Of a DNA stretch of 64,000 bases, positions 1 through 8,572 are shown piece by piece. Location: positions 1 to 64,000 of the forward strand of contig JBMYRH010000006.1 of assembly GCA_049602155.1 (NCBI GenBank), given 5' to 3'. The translations under genes and the position numbers were made by a program. The notes under the pieces are model-generated. The model worked only from the letters and a program-made list of their open reading frames with translations. It had not been told where the DNA came from and did not search any database. The DNA comes from JBMYRH01 sp049602155 (GTDB lineage Bacteria; Myxococcota_A; UBA9042; PHBI01; JBMYRH01). The first letter of the stretch is position 1, and every line of letters begins with the position of its first letter.

Positions 1-2
1 GC

Positions 3-65
3 GTCGCGCTCGCTCAGCTCTGCTGGAGCTTGGCTGAGCCCGAGGATGAGGACAAGAAGAAGTGA
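3..65 (+). CDS. C-terminal end of a protein cut by the left window edge
   Basis: Reading codons back from the TGA at 63-65 gives an open frame to the window edge that ends in a short hydrophobic stretch and a charged tail (EPEDEDKKK). Third codon positions are mostly G or C, as in neighbouring genes. It would converge on kynB, which ends at 198. Only about 20 codons are visible, so no function can be given and the frame could be fortuitous. Confidence 0.4.
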   Translation, partial: VALAQLCWSLAEPEDEDKKK

Positions 66-197
66 CGTGGTGTTCAAGTGGTCTAGCGGGCGGTTAGGAA
101 CTGCAAGTGTCTCTAGCATGAAGCCATGGTTCTGGGGAGTTTGCACGCCCATGAGAGCGCGTCTGACCGCACCTGGAACCCTCAGCCTCGACGGGGC
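66..197. other. convergent intergenic region
   Basis: This 132-base stretch lies between the stop of the partial plus-strand frame and the kynB stop. I see no RNA gene and no convincing terminator hairpin with a T-tract. Confidence 0.4.
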
Positions 198-824
198 TTA
201 CGGGAGAGGGGCTAAGGCCGCCCGAACCGGGGACGCGTCGGCGTCGGTGAGCGGCAGGGGGAGGGCGATCAACGTGTATGCGCCCGGTGTGACCTCGCTC
301 AATACGAGGCCTTCAAGGTTCGCCATCTTGGTCGCCGCCAATGCGTTATGGCTCTCCAGTTGCTTGCTGGAGAATGGGTCGACGGAGGGTGTATCGATCC
401 CGACAAGGATCACCCCCTTCTTGTCCAGCCAGTGGACGAGCCCCGGAGAGAGGCTCGCGAAGTCCTCATTGAACGCATTGGGGTTGGGGAAGCTCCCGGT
501 ATAAAAGAGGACCCGCGGTTGAGTAATCGCATCAGTGACATCCTCGGGTTGGATGCGCGCACCCGCTGCGACGTTGACCGAGATGACTTGGCAAGGTCCG
601 TAGTAAGGTGCGAGGTCTTGCGTGCCGATCCCGTGGCCATCTCTCGCGTAGTGGTTTGGTGCGTCTGCGTGGGCGCCTACATGCAGCGTGGTCCGAATGG
701 CGCTCAGGGTCATATGCGCGCCGTCACGCATGTCACAGGCGACCTCACGTTGGTACGTGACGTCGCCTGGCCACACGGCGATGGCCGCAGTGATTGCGGG
801 GGAGATGTCGATCAGGCCACTCAA
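198..824 (-). CDS. kynB: kynurenine formamidase (KynB-type cyclase-family arylformamidase)
   Basis: It hydrolyses N-formylkynurenine to kynurenine and formate, the second step of tryptophan breakdown. The 208-residue length matches KynB. The metal-binding signature HVGAHADAPNHY is near residue 47, and the KynB-specific blocks GIDTPSVDP and a C-terminal LIALPL...DASPVRA are present. Its ATG overlaps the stop of the RidA-family gene (ATGA, 821-824), so it is the third cistron of a coupled operon with an aminomuconic semialdehyde dehydrogenase and a deaminase. That context supports the kynurenine role over generic cyclase-family hydrolases. The dioxygenase, kynureninase and 3-hydroxyanthranilate enzymes are not in the window. 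Confidence 0.9.
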   Translation of the reverse strand: MSGLIDISPAITAAIAVWPGDVTYQREVACDMRDGAHMTLSAIRTTLHVGAHADAPNHYARDGHGIGTQDLAPYYGPCQVISVNVAAGARIQPEDVTDAITQPRVLFYTGSFPNPNAFNEDFASLSPGLVHWLDKKGVILVGIDTPSVDPFSSKQLESHNALAATKMANLEGLVLSEVTPGAYTLIALPLPLTDADASPVRAALAPLP

Positions 825-1276
825 GACGCCGCCGCATCCTTTGCCAGCGCGATGACCTTCATCTCGACAGCAATGGGGGTCGGCAGGGCTGTGATCGCAA
901 TCGTGGTGCGCGTCGCTTGTATCCCCGTGAAGTACTCGGCATACACGGCGTTATAACCTTTGAAGTCGCGATCCATATCGACCAGGAACGACGTGCAGTC
1001 GACGACGTGATCGAGAGAAGAGCCGGCGGCCTCGAGAACCACCCGGATGTTCTCGATCACAGCCCGAGTTTGCGCCTCGATGTCATAGTCCTGAGGGTTT
1101 CCATCGGCGTCTTTGATGGGGCCACCAGGGATAGCGTCTGTCCCGGCCTGACGGGGCCCCATCCCTGAGACGAAGATGAAGTCCCCGACGCGCCGTGCGT
1201 GGGGGTAGGCCCCCACGGGCTTGGGGGCCGCCTGGGTGCGGATGAGGCCGCTGTCGGTGGCGTCTTGCTCGCTCAT
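821..1276 (-). CDS. RidA-family enamine/imine deaminase, probable 2-aminomuconate deaminase
   Basis: RidA (YjgF/YER057c/UK114) family protein of 151 residues that probably removes ammonia from 2-aminomuconate in the cytosol. The family core FIFVSGMGP and a C-terminal block with the usual Glu (AVEMKVIAL) are visible. The start at 1276 forms ATGA with the upstream dehydrogenase stop; a frame 20 codons longer exists but would run into that gene. RidA proteins often act as general imine deaminases. The specific assignment comes from lying between the dehydrogenase that makes 2-aminomuconate and kynB. Confidence 0.85.
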   Translation of the reverse strand: MSEQDATDSGLIRTQAAPKPVGAYPHARRVGDFIFVSGMGPRQAGTDAIPGGPIKDADGNPQDYDIEAQTRAVIENIRVVLEAAGSSLDHVVDCTSFLVDMDRDFKGYNAVYAEYFTGIQATRTTIAITALPTPIAVEMKVIALAKDAAAS

Positions 1277-2727
1277 GAGGTCTCCGTCAGGTCGATACAT
1301 ATGTTGATCGCTTCGCTGAAGAAGGACAGCGACCACGCGCCGCCTTCTCGCCCTACGCCGCTGTCCTTCACCCCGCCAAAGGGGACGCGGAGGTCCCGCT
1401 TCAGCCAGGTGTTCACCCAGACCATCCCGGCCTCGAGTGACTGCGCCACGCGATGTGCCCTGCGCAGATCTCGGGTCCAGACGGAGGCCGCGAGGCCGTA
1501 GCGCACACCGTTGGCGATCTCCAGGGCTTCGGCCTCCGTGTCAAACGGGTGAACCGTCACCAGGGGGCCGAAGATCTCCTCCGTCGAGGTGCGGCACGTC
1601 GGAGCAAGGCCAGTCACGACGGTCGGGTTCAAGAAGGCCCCCGAGGCGAGCTCACCAGGCAGGGCAGGGCGGTCGCCTCCGCACGCGATGGTGCCGCCCT
1701 CCTCCCGCGCCAGCGCCACGTAGCTCTCAACTTTATCTCGATGCCCAGCTGAGACGAGTGACCCTACTGCAGTGGCGGGGTCCGCAGGGTCGCCGACCTT
1801 CAATGCCTTCACGGCTGCGACAAAGGCGGGGACGAAGGCATCATAGATGCCGCGCTGAACGAGCACACGGGAGCCACAGAGGCACACTTGACCTTGGTTC
1901 GTGAATCCGGCTCGCACGGCCCCAGCGACCGCTGCGTCGAGATCCGCGTCATCGAAGACGACCGTCGCGTTCTTGCCGCCCAGCTCTAGGCTCACCTTCT
2001 TGAAGTGCGGCGCAGCGGTCGCGCCGACGTGAGCGCCAGTCGTCGTGCCGCCGGTGAACGAGATGCCGCGAACGGCCGGGTCCGCGACGAGGGCTTGGCC
2101 TGCGTCGGCACCAAAGCCGTGGACGATGTTAAAGACCCCCGGTGGCAGCCCGGCCTCGGCGGTGATCTCCGCGAGGACCGAGGCGGTCCTCGGGGTCAGT
2201 TCACTTGGCTTCGCGACGATGGTGTTCCCCATGGCGAGCGCCGGCGCGGTCTTCCAGCTGAGAAGATAGAGAGGGAGGTTCCATGGCGTAATGAGGCCGA
2301 CGATCCCGACTGGCTTCCGAATCGTATAGTTCAGTGCGTCGGGCATCTGGTGACAAGGCGCCTCTGAGTGACGGATAGCTCCTGCAAAGAAACGGAAGTT
2401 GGAGACCGCGCGTGGGATGTCGATGCGAGTGGCGAGCCCGACTGGCTTCCCTGTGTCCTCGGACTCTAACTTCGCGAGCTCCTCAAGGCGGGCCTCAAGC
2501 CCATCCGCGATCCTGTCCAAGATGTCGGCGCGCTCACTCCGTGTCGTCTTGCCCCAGGGGCCTGAGAGCGCAGCGCCGGCCGCGCGCACGGCGTCAGCCA
2601 TGTCGTCGGCATCCCCACGCGCGATCTGCGCGACGACTTCGCCAGTCGCCGGAGCCACGTCCTCGAAGGTGGCGCCGGAGCGCGCTGGGCGTGGCTCCCC
2701 ATCGATCCAGTGCGTCACGTGTTGCAT
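1273..2727 (-). CDS. 2-aminomuconic 6-semialdehyde dehydrogenase (ALDH superfamily)
   Basis: NAD-dependent aldehyde dehydrogenase of 484 residues that probably oxidises 2-aminomuconate semialdehyde to 2-aminomuconate. The oxyanion-site block ITPWNLPLY, cofactor block KPSELTP, general-base block ELGGKNATVVF and nucleophile block NQGQVCLCGSR are all present. The TIRKPVG and NIVHGFGADAG surroundings are typical of the aminomuconate/hydroxymuconate branch. The start at 2727 has AGGAGA about 9 bases upstream on the minus strand. It is first of a three-gene operon whose next cistrons are a RidA deaminase and kynB. Exact substrate is inferred from family resemblance and operon partners. Confidence 0.85.
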   Translation of the reverse strand: MQHVTHWIDGEPRPARSGATFEDVAPATGEVVAQIARGDADDMADAVRAAGAALSGPWGKTTRSERADILDRIADGLEARLEELAKLESEDTGKPVGLATRIDIPRAVSNFRFFAGAIRHSEAPCHQMPDALNYTIRKPVGIVGLITPWNLPLYLLSWKTAPALAMGNTIVAKPSELTPRTASVLAEITAEAGLPPGVFNIVHGFGADAGQALVADPAVRGISFTGGTTTGAHVGATAAPHFKKVSLELGGKNATVVFDDADLDAAVAGAVRAGFTNQGQVCLCGSRVLVQRGIYDAFVPAFVAAVKALKVGDPADPATAVGSLVSAGHRDKVESYVALAREEGGTIACGGDRPALPGELASGAFLNPTVVTGLAPTCRTSTEEIFGPLVTVHPFDTEAEALEIANGVRYGLAASVWTRDLRRAHRVAQSLEAGMVWVNTWLKRDLRVPFGGVKDSGVGREGGAWSLSFFSEAINICIDLTETS

Positions 2728-2797
2728 GGCTGTCTCTCCTGGAGCTGGGAGTCACTTGCAGCGCGATGGGTCTCCCAGCCTCAGGGAGTCACGTTGC
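2714..2797. repeat. three GTCAC...TTGC half-sites with a 37-base period upstream of the kyn operon
   Basis: GTCAC occurs at 2714, 2751 and 2788, exactly 37 bases apart. Each is followed by TTGC after 3, 0 and 1 bases. The second and third copies extend to GGGAGTCAC. The first lies over the start codon of the dehydrogenase and the other two in its leader. The arrangement could be a multi-site operator; chance is not excluded. Confidence 0.35.
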
Positions 2798-2846
2798 TGG
2801 AGCCCTTGGATAGCTCAGCTCTCTCATCCGAACAAGCACTGCGAAC

Positions 2847-5102
2847 TCAGGGTTGAGAAGCAATGGTCAGGGTCGCGGGACCGCTTGGCAGGGGGGCGAG
2901 CCGCATCAGTGGGTAATGGCACGTGCGCGGCGATGACTTCTTTGCGGATGCGATGGGGATGTTGCCCAAGCGGACAGTGGGGCAGCCACCCCTCGGCGGT
3001 GACTCAAAGCGCAGCGTCACAGACACGGGGTCACCGACTCGCAGGGGGACCCCGGTCGTCGCCTTGCCTTGCATCGCGAGGGCCACCCCGGCGCAAAGCA
3101 GGCTCGATGCCTCCCCAGCCTCCTCGGTCGATCGAGTCGCCGCCCTGTGCTGAGCAGCAGCGAGGTGGAGGAACGGCTGGAGAGCGAGCTGTGTGGTCCG
3201 ACGGGCGATGGCCTCAACTTCGCTGGAGCCGATGTCGACCTGCTGCCCCTCGATGCCGTTCAAAGCACGCATCACGGCCTTGCGGAGGCCTGTTTGAGTG
3301 ACCTTTGAGGTCATGACGCCAGTGAACCGCTCTAGGGCGAGGGCGAGGTCACCCGCCGGGACGCGAGCCGCTGCATCAGGCTCCAATCGTGCGCTCGATG
3401 CCGAAGCGGGTGGGGAAGCGAAGGCGCTACGGACGACCCGCTTAGTGGTGCCGCGCAGGCCCTTCACCGCCAATCGAGCGACGCTGCGCTTCCAAACTCG
3501 TGCGATCACGTCGTCCACGATGCTGATGTCGAGGTTGAGGGGGAGCGCTGCTGCGTCAGCTTCCGCTTGAACCTTCCAGGCCCTCGCCAGCGTCGCGACT
3601 GCTTGTCCGAGCGCAGCACGTGCCGCTTGCATGTCGATGATTGAGGCCACGACCGCGCTGTGGGTCGGGCGCTCAACTTGAAGCACGGCAGCGTCACCCT
3701 CGCGAGTCGGCCTGGTCACCGCTACCCCGATAAGGGTTGGGAACGCCTTGGTGGACTGAGCGAGGCTCGTGGCTACCTGCAGCTGGAGGCCAAGCGCCGC
3801 ATCGACGAGCTCTCCGCGTAGCTGCATGGCCTCGGCGGTGACCTTCGCGATTTGACGTGCGGCCCGCTCGGCCTCAGTGGTCTGGATTTGTGCAGACGCA
3901 CGGGCCTCGGCGATCTTAGTTCGTGTGGCGCGTCGCCAGCTCTCCAGGTAGGACTTAGAGCGCAGTCGAACAAGTTCGGCATCCAACCCCGGGAGCTCGC
4001 CCTGGAGGGTGATGACCTGCTGCGCAGCCTGCTCCGCCTCCTCGTAGCCACCAGGCTTGCTGGTATCGATGGCGCGGATAGCATCACGCTGTGCGTTAAT
4101 GCGTGCTTCGAGCGCTCCCCGCTTTGTCATCCCGGCGCGCACCTCTGGGAGGTCGACTGGGGCCCGTACGCTCGCGAGCTCCGTGCTCAACGCCTCGGCC
4201 GCCTGACGGTGGTGCTTCGCTGCCTGGCGCGCTGCGTCAGCCTTGGCCTCTAGCGCGAGGACCGCAGCCTCGGAGTCGGCGATTTGAACGCTCAAGGTGG
4301 CGAGCGGTGCTGCCTGTGCGGTGGGGGGCCTCGCGGGGGAGGGCGGCGCGGGAGCGAAGTCGACCTGTGTTAACGGATGGAGCGCACGCTCCGCGGGCGA
4401 CACATAGCGTGGGATGAACGCGTGCTGGGCTTGGGCGATGAGCGTCTTCTCGTGAGCTGAGATCGCCGCCGTCGCTTCCTCTAGCTTCGCAGTTGCGTCT
4501 GAGATGGCTTGGCGAGAGGTGCTCAATAGGTCGCTCATGCCTTGGCTCCCCAGCCCCGACATGGCGTTCTTCGTGGCAGCCAAATTGGCCTCGGCCTCCG
4601 CGAGGGCGGCGCGCAGCGTCACGCGCTCCACGCTCAAGCTGATGATCCGATCTATCCCGGCTTGGTGCGCTCGCGCTCGTGACTGCATCGAGGCCAGCGC
4701 GCTCTCTATCCATACCCGTTCATGAGCGAGGATGTGGCCCTGGGCAGCCCAGGCTTCACGGAGCGCCGCCACGCGCGCGATGTGCAGCTGGAAAAAGGGT
4801 TGCACCTTGCGCCAGAGGACATAGACGCGCGCAGCGACGCGCTCGGAGGCGCCTGGTGCCCGGGTCCCGGCAAGGTGCTCGGCGACGGTGGCCTTTGAGC
4901 CGGCGTATCCGTAGCGTTGCTCCAAGGCCGCCTCGACTTCGCTCAGCTCCCGCTCGGCCTCCGTGAGCTGCGCCATGGTCGGCGTGAGCGCGCCTCGGGC
5001 CGCTCCGAAGGCTGGCATGCACATGAGGAGCAGAAGGCATGACGCGACTGCGCTGAAGGTCCGCTTCGTCACCCTAGCCGTGCTCGATGGAGGGTTAGCC
5101 AT
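2847..5102 (-). CDS. exported coiled-coil protein of unknown function
   Basis: Predicted secreted or periplasmic protein of 751 residues; no family recognised. The start at 5102 gives a Sec signal peptide (hydrophobic run AVASCLLLLMCMPAFGA); an earlier in-frame start would sit deep inside the upstream gene. Residues about 40-400 are rich in Ala, Glu, Gln and Arg with heptad-like spacing, suggesting long helical coiled coils. The C-terminal 100 residues look like a small beta domain with cysteines (PRGGCPTVRLG). The start overlaps the 3' end of the HEAT/zinc-finger gene by 8 bases, implying translational coupling and perhaps a shared task. Confidence 0.75.
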   Translation of the reverse strand: MANPPSSTARVTKRTFSAVASCLLLLMCMPAFGAARGALTPTMAQLTEAERELSEVEAALEQRYGYAGSKATVAEHLAGTRAPGASERVAARVYVLWRKVQPFFQLHIARVAALREAWAAQGHILAHERVWIESALASMQSRARAHQAGIDRIISLSVERVTLRAALAEAEANLAATKNAMSGLGSQGMSDLLSTSRQAISDATAKLEEATAAISAHEKTLIAQAQHAFIPRYVSPAERALHPLTQVDFAPAPPSPARPPTAQAAPLATLSVQIADSEAAVLALEAKADAARQAAKHHRQAAEALSTELASVRAPVDLPEVRAGMTKRGALEARINAQRDAIRAIDTSKPGGYEEAEQAAQQVITLQGELPGLDAELVRLRSKSYLESWRRATRTKIAEARASAQIQTTEAERAARQIAKVTAEAMQLRGELVDAALGLQLQVATSLAQSTKAFPTLIGVAVTRPTREGDAAVLQVERPTHSAVVASIIDMQAARAALGQAVATLARAWKVQAEADAAALPLNLDISIVDDVIARVWKRSVARLAVKGLRGTTKRVVRSAFASPPASASSARLEPDAAARVPAGDLALALERFTGVMTSKVTQTGLRKAVMRALNGIEGQQVDIGSSEVEAIARRTTQLALQPFLHLAAAQHRAATRSTEEAGEASSLLCAGVALAMQGKATTGVPLRVGDPVSVTLRFESPPRGGCPTVRLGNIPIASAKKSSPRTCHYPLMRLAPLPSGPATLTIASQP

Positions 5103-8100
5103 CGCTAGCTCCGGTGGGTTCGGGCTCAAGGCTTGGCATCTTGCCATTCCCGTTGCAGCCGAGGCACAGCGAACGCCCTCCACCATGACAGACGACACAG
5201 GGCACGAACCCGTTGACGCAGTCGCAAGCCCTGACCACGGTCCCTCGACCACGGCAGGTCTTGCAGGTCACGCTGTGGATGGCCCGCATACGCTCATTCG
5301 CTGTGCAGGTGGGCTCCGGGCACGGCGTACCCATAGTCCCTTCTCCATCGCATTCCAGGCAGCGGCTCTCACCGTCTCCTGCGCAGGCGACGCATGGGGT
5401 CGATCCTCTCCCGTCACAGAGCCGGCACTCGTGACGGTCTAGGAGTCGAACCGCTTGGGTCGCAGCGAGTCGGAGGCCGACATGAGTCGTCCCCGCACCT
5501 GAGGCCAGTTGTGTGAGCCATGGACGAAGAGGGTATCTACGTAGGCGGCCCGCGAGGTCGATGCGGTGGACCAGCGATTCATTGGACGTCGCCTGAAGCG
5601 CAGCATCAAAGGTGCTCGCCGCGGCGGAGTCCTCAAAGCGATAGGCCACATCGAGCCCAAGCCACGGCTCGATCCCGCTGAGGGTGATGGGGTGTGCCTG
5701 CTGTAGTGTCTGGTGCATCACATCGCGGGAGGGCTGGAGCCCTTGAACGAGCAGCGTCTTACGGGCTGTCTCAGCGACGCGATATTCACAGTCGACCGTG
5801 AGGGGTAGGATGATGTCGACGGCCTCCTGTGGCTGTCCACGCCAGCGCAGCAGCGCCACCGCTGCGGCCCGTCGCTCTTCCCACCACTCGGATTGCGCCA
5901 ATCGCCGCACGGTATCGAGTGCCGGCGCCCCGATCGCTGCGAGGCCCTCCGCGACCCCATGGGCGTCCTCTTGAAAGGGGCTCTGAGCACCGGTCGCTAA
6001 CGCTTCAGCCGCCTCTCGTGTGCCGATATGAACGAGGGCGTCGAGAGCGGCGAGCCGCACATCTTCGTCGGCATCCAGTACGCGGTGCTGCAAATGGGCA
6101 ATCGCGGTGTGCCCCCCGAGTTGACCCATGGCGTAGCAGACAGCTTCTCGTGTGCGCCAGCCGCGCTCGTCGCTGGCCTCACACGCCGCGAGCTCTTTCG
6201 CGGAGAGGCGCGTCAGCCCCAGGCCGAGGAGCGCACGGTGTGGATGAAGCTGCCAGGTGTGATCAACGGCTGTCAGGGTGGCCTCCATACCCCCTGAACG
6301 CTCGAGAGCTCCATCGGTATCCATCCCGGCGAGGATAAGCGCTGGGAGAAGCGAAGGAGGTGGCCTCCATACCCCGAGCTCCTCCAGCTGCCTGAGGAGG
6401 CCGACGACCTCAGTGCGGAAGATGTGTCCTCCGAGCCTAAGGCACTGCTCGAGGGTCTCGGTGTCCACGCGCTGCGGGTTTAAAAGCAGGCGATCGAATT
6501 TCCGCTCCGCGATCGCCGCCAGCGTCAATGTCCGATCGTCCTGCGGCGTCCAGCCTTGCTCTGCCAACGCGGAGCGGGCCGCGAGGCGCACATCCTCGTC
6601 TGCATCTTGCATCGCCTCGACCAAGACACCTTGGGCTTCGTTACAGGGCACAGCCCCAAGCACCTCACAGGCGACGACGCGGCGGCGCCAAGAGCCGTTC
6701 GCGAGGCAATAACGTAGCCCAGGGATGGCCTTCCGCCCGGCCTTCCGGGCGCGCTCTGAGGCTCGGTCCAGGGTGTCGATGGGGACGTGGAGGACCTCGT
6801 AACCAGCCAGCAACTCGGCGCTCGTGTCGGTACCGGAGAGAGCCGCCAGGGCCTGGCGAGCTGCGAGCCGCGCCTCTTCATTGGTGTCCGTAAGGCTGCG
6901 AGTGCGGAGGCAGAAGATAGAGGTCCGGAACCCGTGCCTGGCGAGTGCGCGCGCCGCCCCCACGCGAGCGGGAGGGTAAAAACGCGTCTGCACGGCGTTG
7001 GTGAGCTCAGCCTCCGACGCGGCCCCGACGATCGCGACAAAGTGGTCGACGGCTTCGTCATCTGCCCACTTCAGTCGGCGATGGAACAGCTCGGCTAGCT
7101 CCTCAGGGCAGACCTCCCCGCCAATGGCTCGCACTGCCGCGATCGTCAACGTCTCAAGGCCTCTGACTAAGCGCGTCGCGCGCAGCAGGTGAGGGATGTC
7201 TTCAGGGAGTCCGAGGACCCCTAAACCTTCCACGGAAGCGCGCCGCGCGGCGACATCAGGCAGGGAGAGGCCGCTCCTCAGGGTGGCCCGCGCTGCGTCG
7301 ACATCCTCTGGGGGGACGGCCTGAGCGAGGGCTGGGATGATCTCGGGCTCGTCGAGTACGTAGGCCGACCTAATGCGGTCGAGTGTGGTGCGCGCTAGGG
7401 TCGCTGGGGGCAGCGCGACGATACGCGCGCTGTCTGGTGGTGCTGCCTCCCCGACGGCGCTTGGTGCGCGTTCTTGGGCCAAGCGGATGGACACCGCTGA
7501 GCGAACGCGACCGGAGTGGTGGTGCAGCAGCGCACGGAGGCGCGCGAGCGTGGGGCCGCCGAGGCGGCCCTCAAAGCCCTCGATCGAGGCGAGGAGGACC
7601 TCAGGCGAACGATCACTAAAGCAGCGCTCTTGGTCGGTGGCGAGGAGGCCTTGAGTGACGAGCTCGGCGCGTACTTGCGTGGGCCAGGTGAGCCAGCGCT
7701 CCAGCAGCCAGCCTTGGGCCTCTTGTTGGGTCGCCGTGTGGGTGAGGAGTCCCTCAATGCACTGCGTAACCTCACTTTGACTGGATGAGGAGAGCAGCAG
7801 CGCCTCCGAGAGGGCGAAGACCTCTGCCCCACCCAAGTCATTGGGGTGTGTCCACGGCAAGGTCTGCGCGATAGCGCGTCGCCAACCGTCGCGCTCGGCG
7901 AGGCTGCCTCTCAGGGCACTCAAGAGCGCAGGCACGACTTTAGACTCCAGGCCACCGGCAAGCCCGAGCAGGAGGCCGCGCCTCAGTTCGGGCACCTTGT
8001 GTGGGCTGGATAGGCAGCCTCGAACCAGCTCATTGGCGGTCCTGAACCCACGCCATGACATCATCCCGAGGACGAGCCCGAGCGTGCGTTGCACTTGGGT

Positions 8101-8496
8101 GTTTGGGAGCGCCAGGACCTTGTCGGGGTCAGCCAACGCGAGCGGGAAGAGCCCTTCAAACCAAAGTCGGAGCGCAGCGAGAGTCGCTTCAAAGGGCTCA
8201 TCGTCAGAGCGCTCTTCGATCAAGTGCCACAACGCGATAGCCGTCGCGCTCCTCAAGTCGACCGCTCGAAGAGGGTCACTGGCTGTCGTCGGTTCGAGCC
8301 CGATCACGGCGTGCCATTGGGCGAATTCGCCCTCGGGCCAGCCCTCAAGTGCGAGGGCGATCAGGCGCTCATCGACTGAGAAGCCGGCCATGGTGCCGGC
8401 ATCTAGCGCGGCGGTCGCCTGTGCGTCTTGGAGCAGTGGGAGGGTCGCGCCCAATGCTTCGCCAAGAGTACTGCTGGTCGCCACGGTCAATCCCAT
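5095..8496 (-). CDS. HEAT-repeat protein with C-terminal DnaJ-type zinc-finger repeats
   Basis: Protein of 1133 residues, probably a cytoplasmic scaffold. Most of it is repeated helical pairs of HEAT/PBS-lyase type (for example ADEDVRLAARSALAEQGW and DADEDVRLAALDALVHIGT). The last 100 residues hold a dense series of CxxCxGxG motifs (CRLCDGRG, CVACAGDG, CLECDGEG, CKTCRGRG, CVVCHGGG, CLGCNGNG), which resemble the zinc-binding Cys-rich domain of DnaJ; no J domain is seen. The start at 8496 was chosen because the longer frame runs antisense-like through a low-complexity repeat of the upstream gene. Zinc binding and a protein-folding or docking role are inference. Confidence 0.75.
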   Translation of the reverse strand: MGLTVATSSTLGEALGATLPLLQDAQATAALDAGTMAGFSVDERLIALALEGWPEGEFAQWHAVIGLEPTTASDPLRAVDLRSATAIALWHLIEERSDDEPFEATLAALRLWFEGLFPLALADPDKVLALPNTQVQRTLGLVLGMMSWRGFRTANELVRGCLSSPHKVPELRRGLLLGLAGGLESKVVPALLSALRGSLAERDGWRRAIAQTLPWTHPNDLGGAEVFALSEALLLSSSSQSEVTQCIEGLLTHTATQQEAQGWLLERWLTWPTQVRAELVTQGLLATDQERCFSDRSPEVLLASIEGFEGRLGGPTLARLRALLHHHSGRVRSAVSIRLAQERAPSAVGEAAPPDSARIVALPPATLARTTLDRIRSAYVLDEPEIIPALAQAVPPEDVDAARATLRSGLSLPDVAARRASVEGLGVLGLPEDIPHLLRATRLVRGLETLTIAAVRAIGGEVCPEELAELFHRRLKWADDEAVDHFVAIVGAASEAELTNAVQTRFYPPARVGAARALARHGFRTSIFCLRTRSLTDTNEEARLAARQALAALSGTDTSAELLAGYEVLHVPIDTLDRASERARKAGRKAIPGLRYCLANGSWRRRVVACEVLGAVPCNEAQGVLVEAMQDADEDVRLAARSALAEQGWTPQDDRTLTLAAIAERKFDRLLLNPQRVDTETLEQCLRLGGHIFRTEVVGLLRQLEELGVWRPPPSLLPALILAGMDTDGALERSGGMEATLTAVDHTWQLHPHRALLGLGLTRLSAKELAACEASDERGWRTREAVCYAMGQLGGHTAIAHLQHRVLDADEDVRLAALDALVHIGTREAAEALATGAQSPFQEDAHGVAEGLAAIGAPALDTVRRLAQSEWWEERRAAAVALLRWRGQPQEAVDIILPLTVDCEYRVAETARKTLLVQGLQPSRDVMHQTLQQAHPITLSGIEPWLGLDVAYRFEDSAAASTFDAALQATSNESLVHRIDLAGRLRRYPLRPWLTQLASGAGTTHVGLRLAATQAVRLLDRHECRLCDGRGSTPCVACAGDGESRCLECDGEGTMGTPCPEPTCTANERMRAIHSVTCKTCRGRGTVVRACDCVNGFVPCVVCHGGGRSLCLGCNGNGKMPSLEPEPTGASDG

Positions 8497-8572
8497 GCCG
8501 CCAGTTGAGCCCGTGAGTCCTCCCTGAGTCAAACGGCCACAGCGCCTCAGGACACTAGAGGGCCCTGCGAGA

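Noticed and set aside
46..504. Open frame of 152 codons on the plus strand
   Set aside because: It lies antisense over kynB, lacks a ribosome site and has unnatural composition; kynB is clearly the real gene.
2772..2788. Hairpin CTCCC-loop-GGGAG upstream of the kyn operon as a terminator
   Set aside because: Five-base stem and no T-tract; it is better explained as part of the phased repeats.
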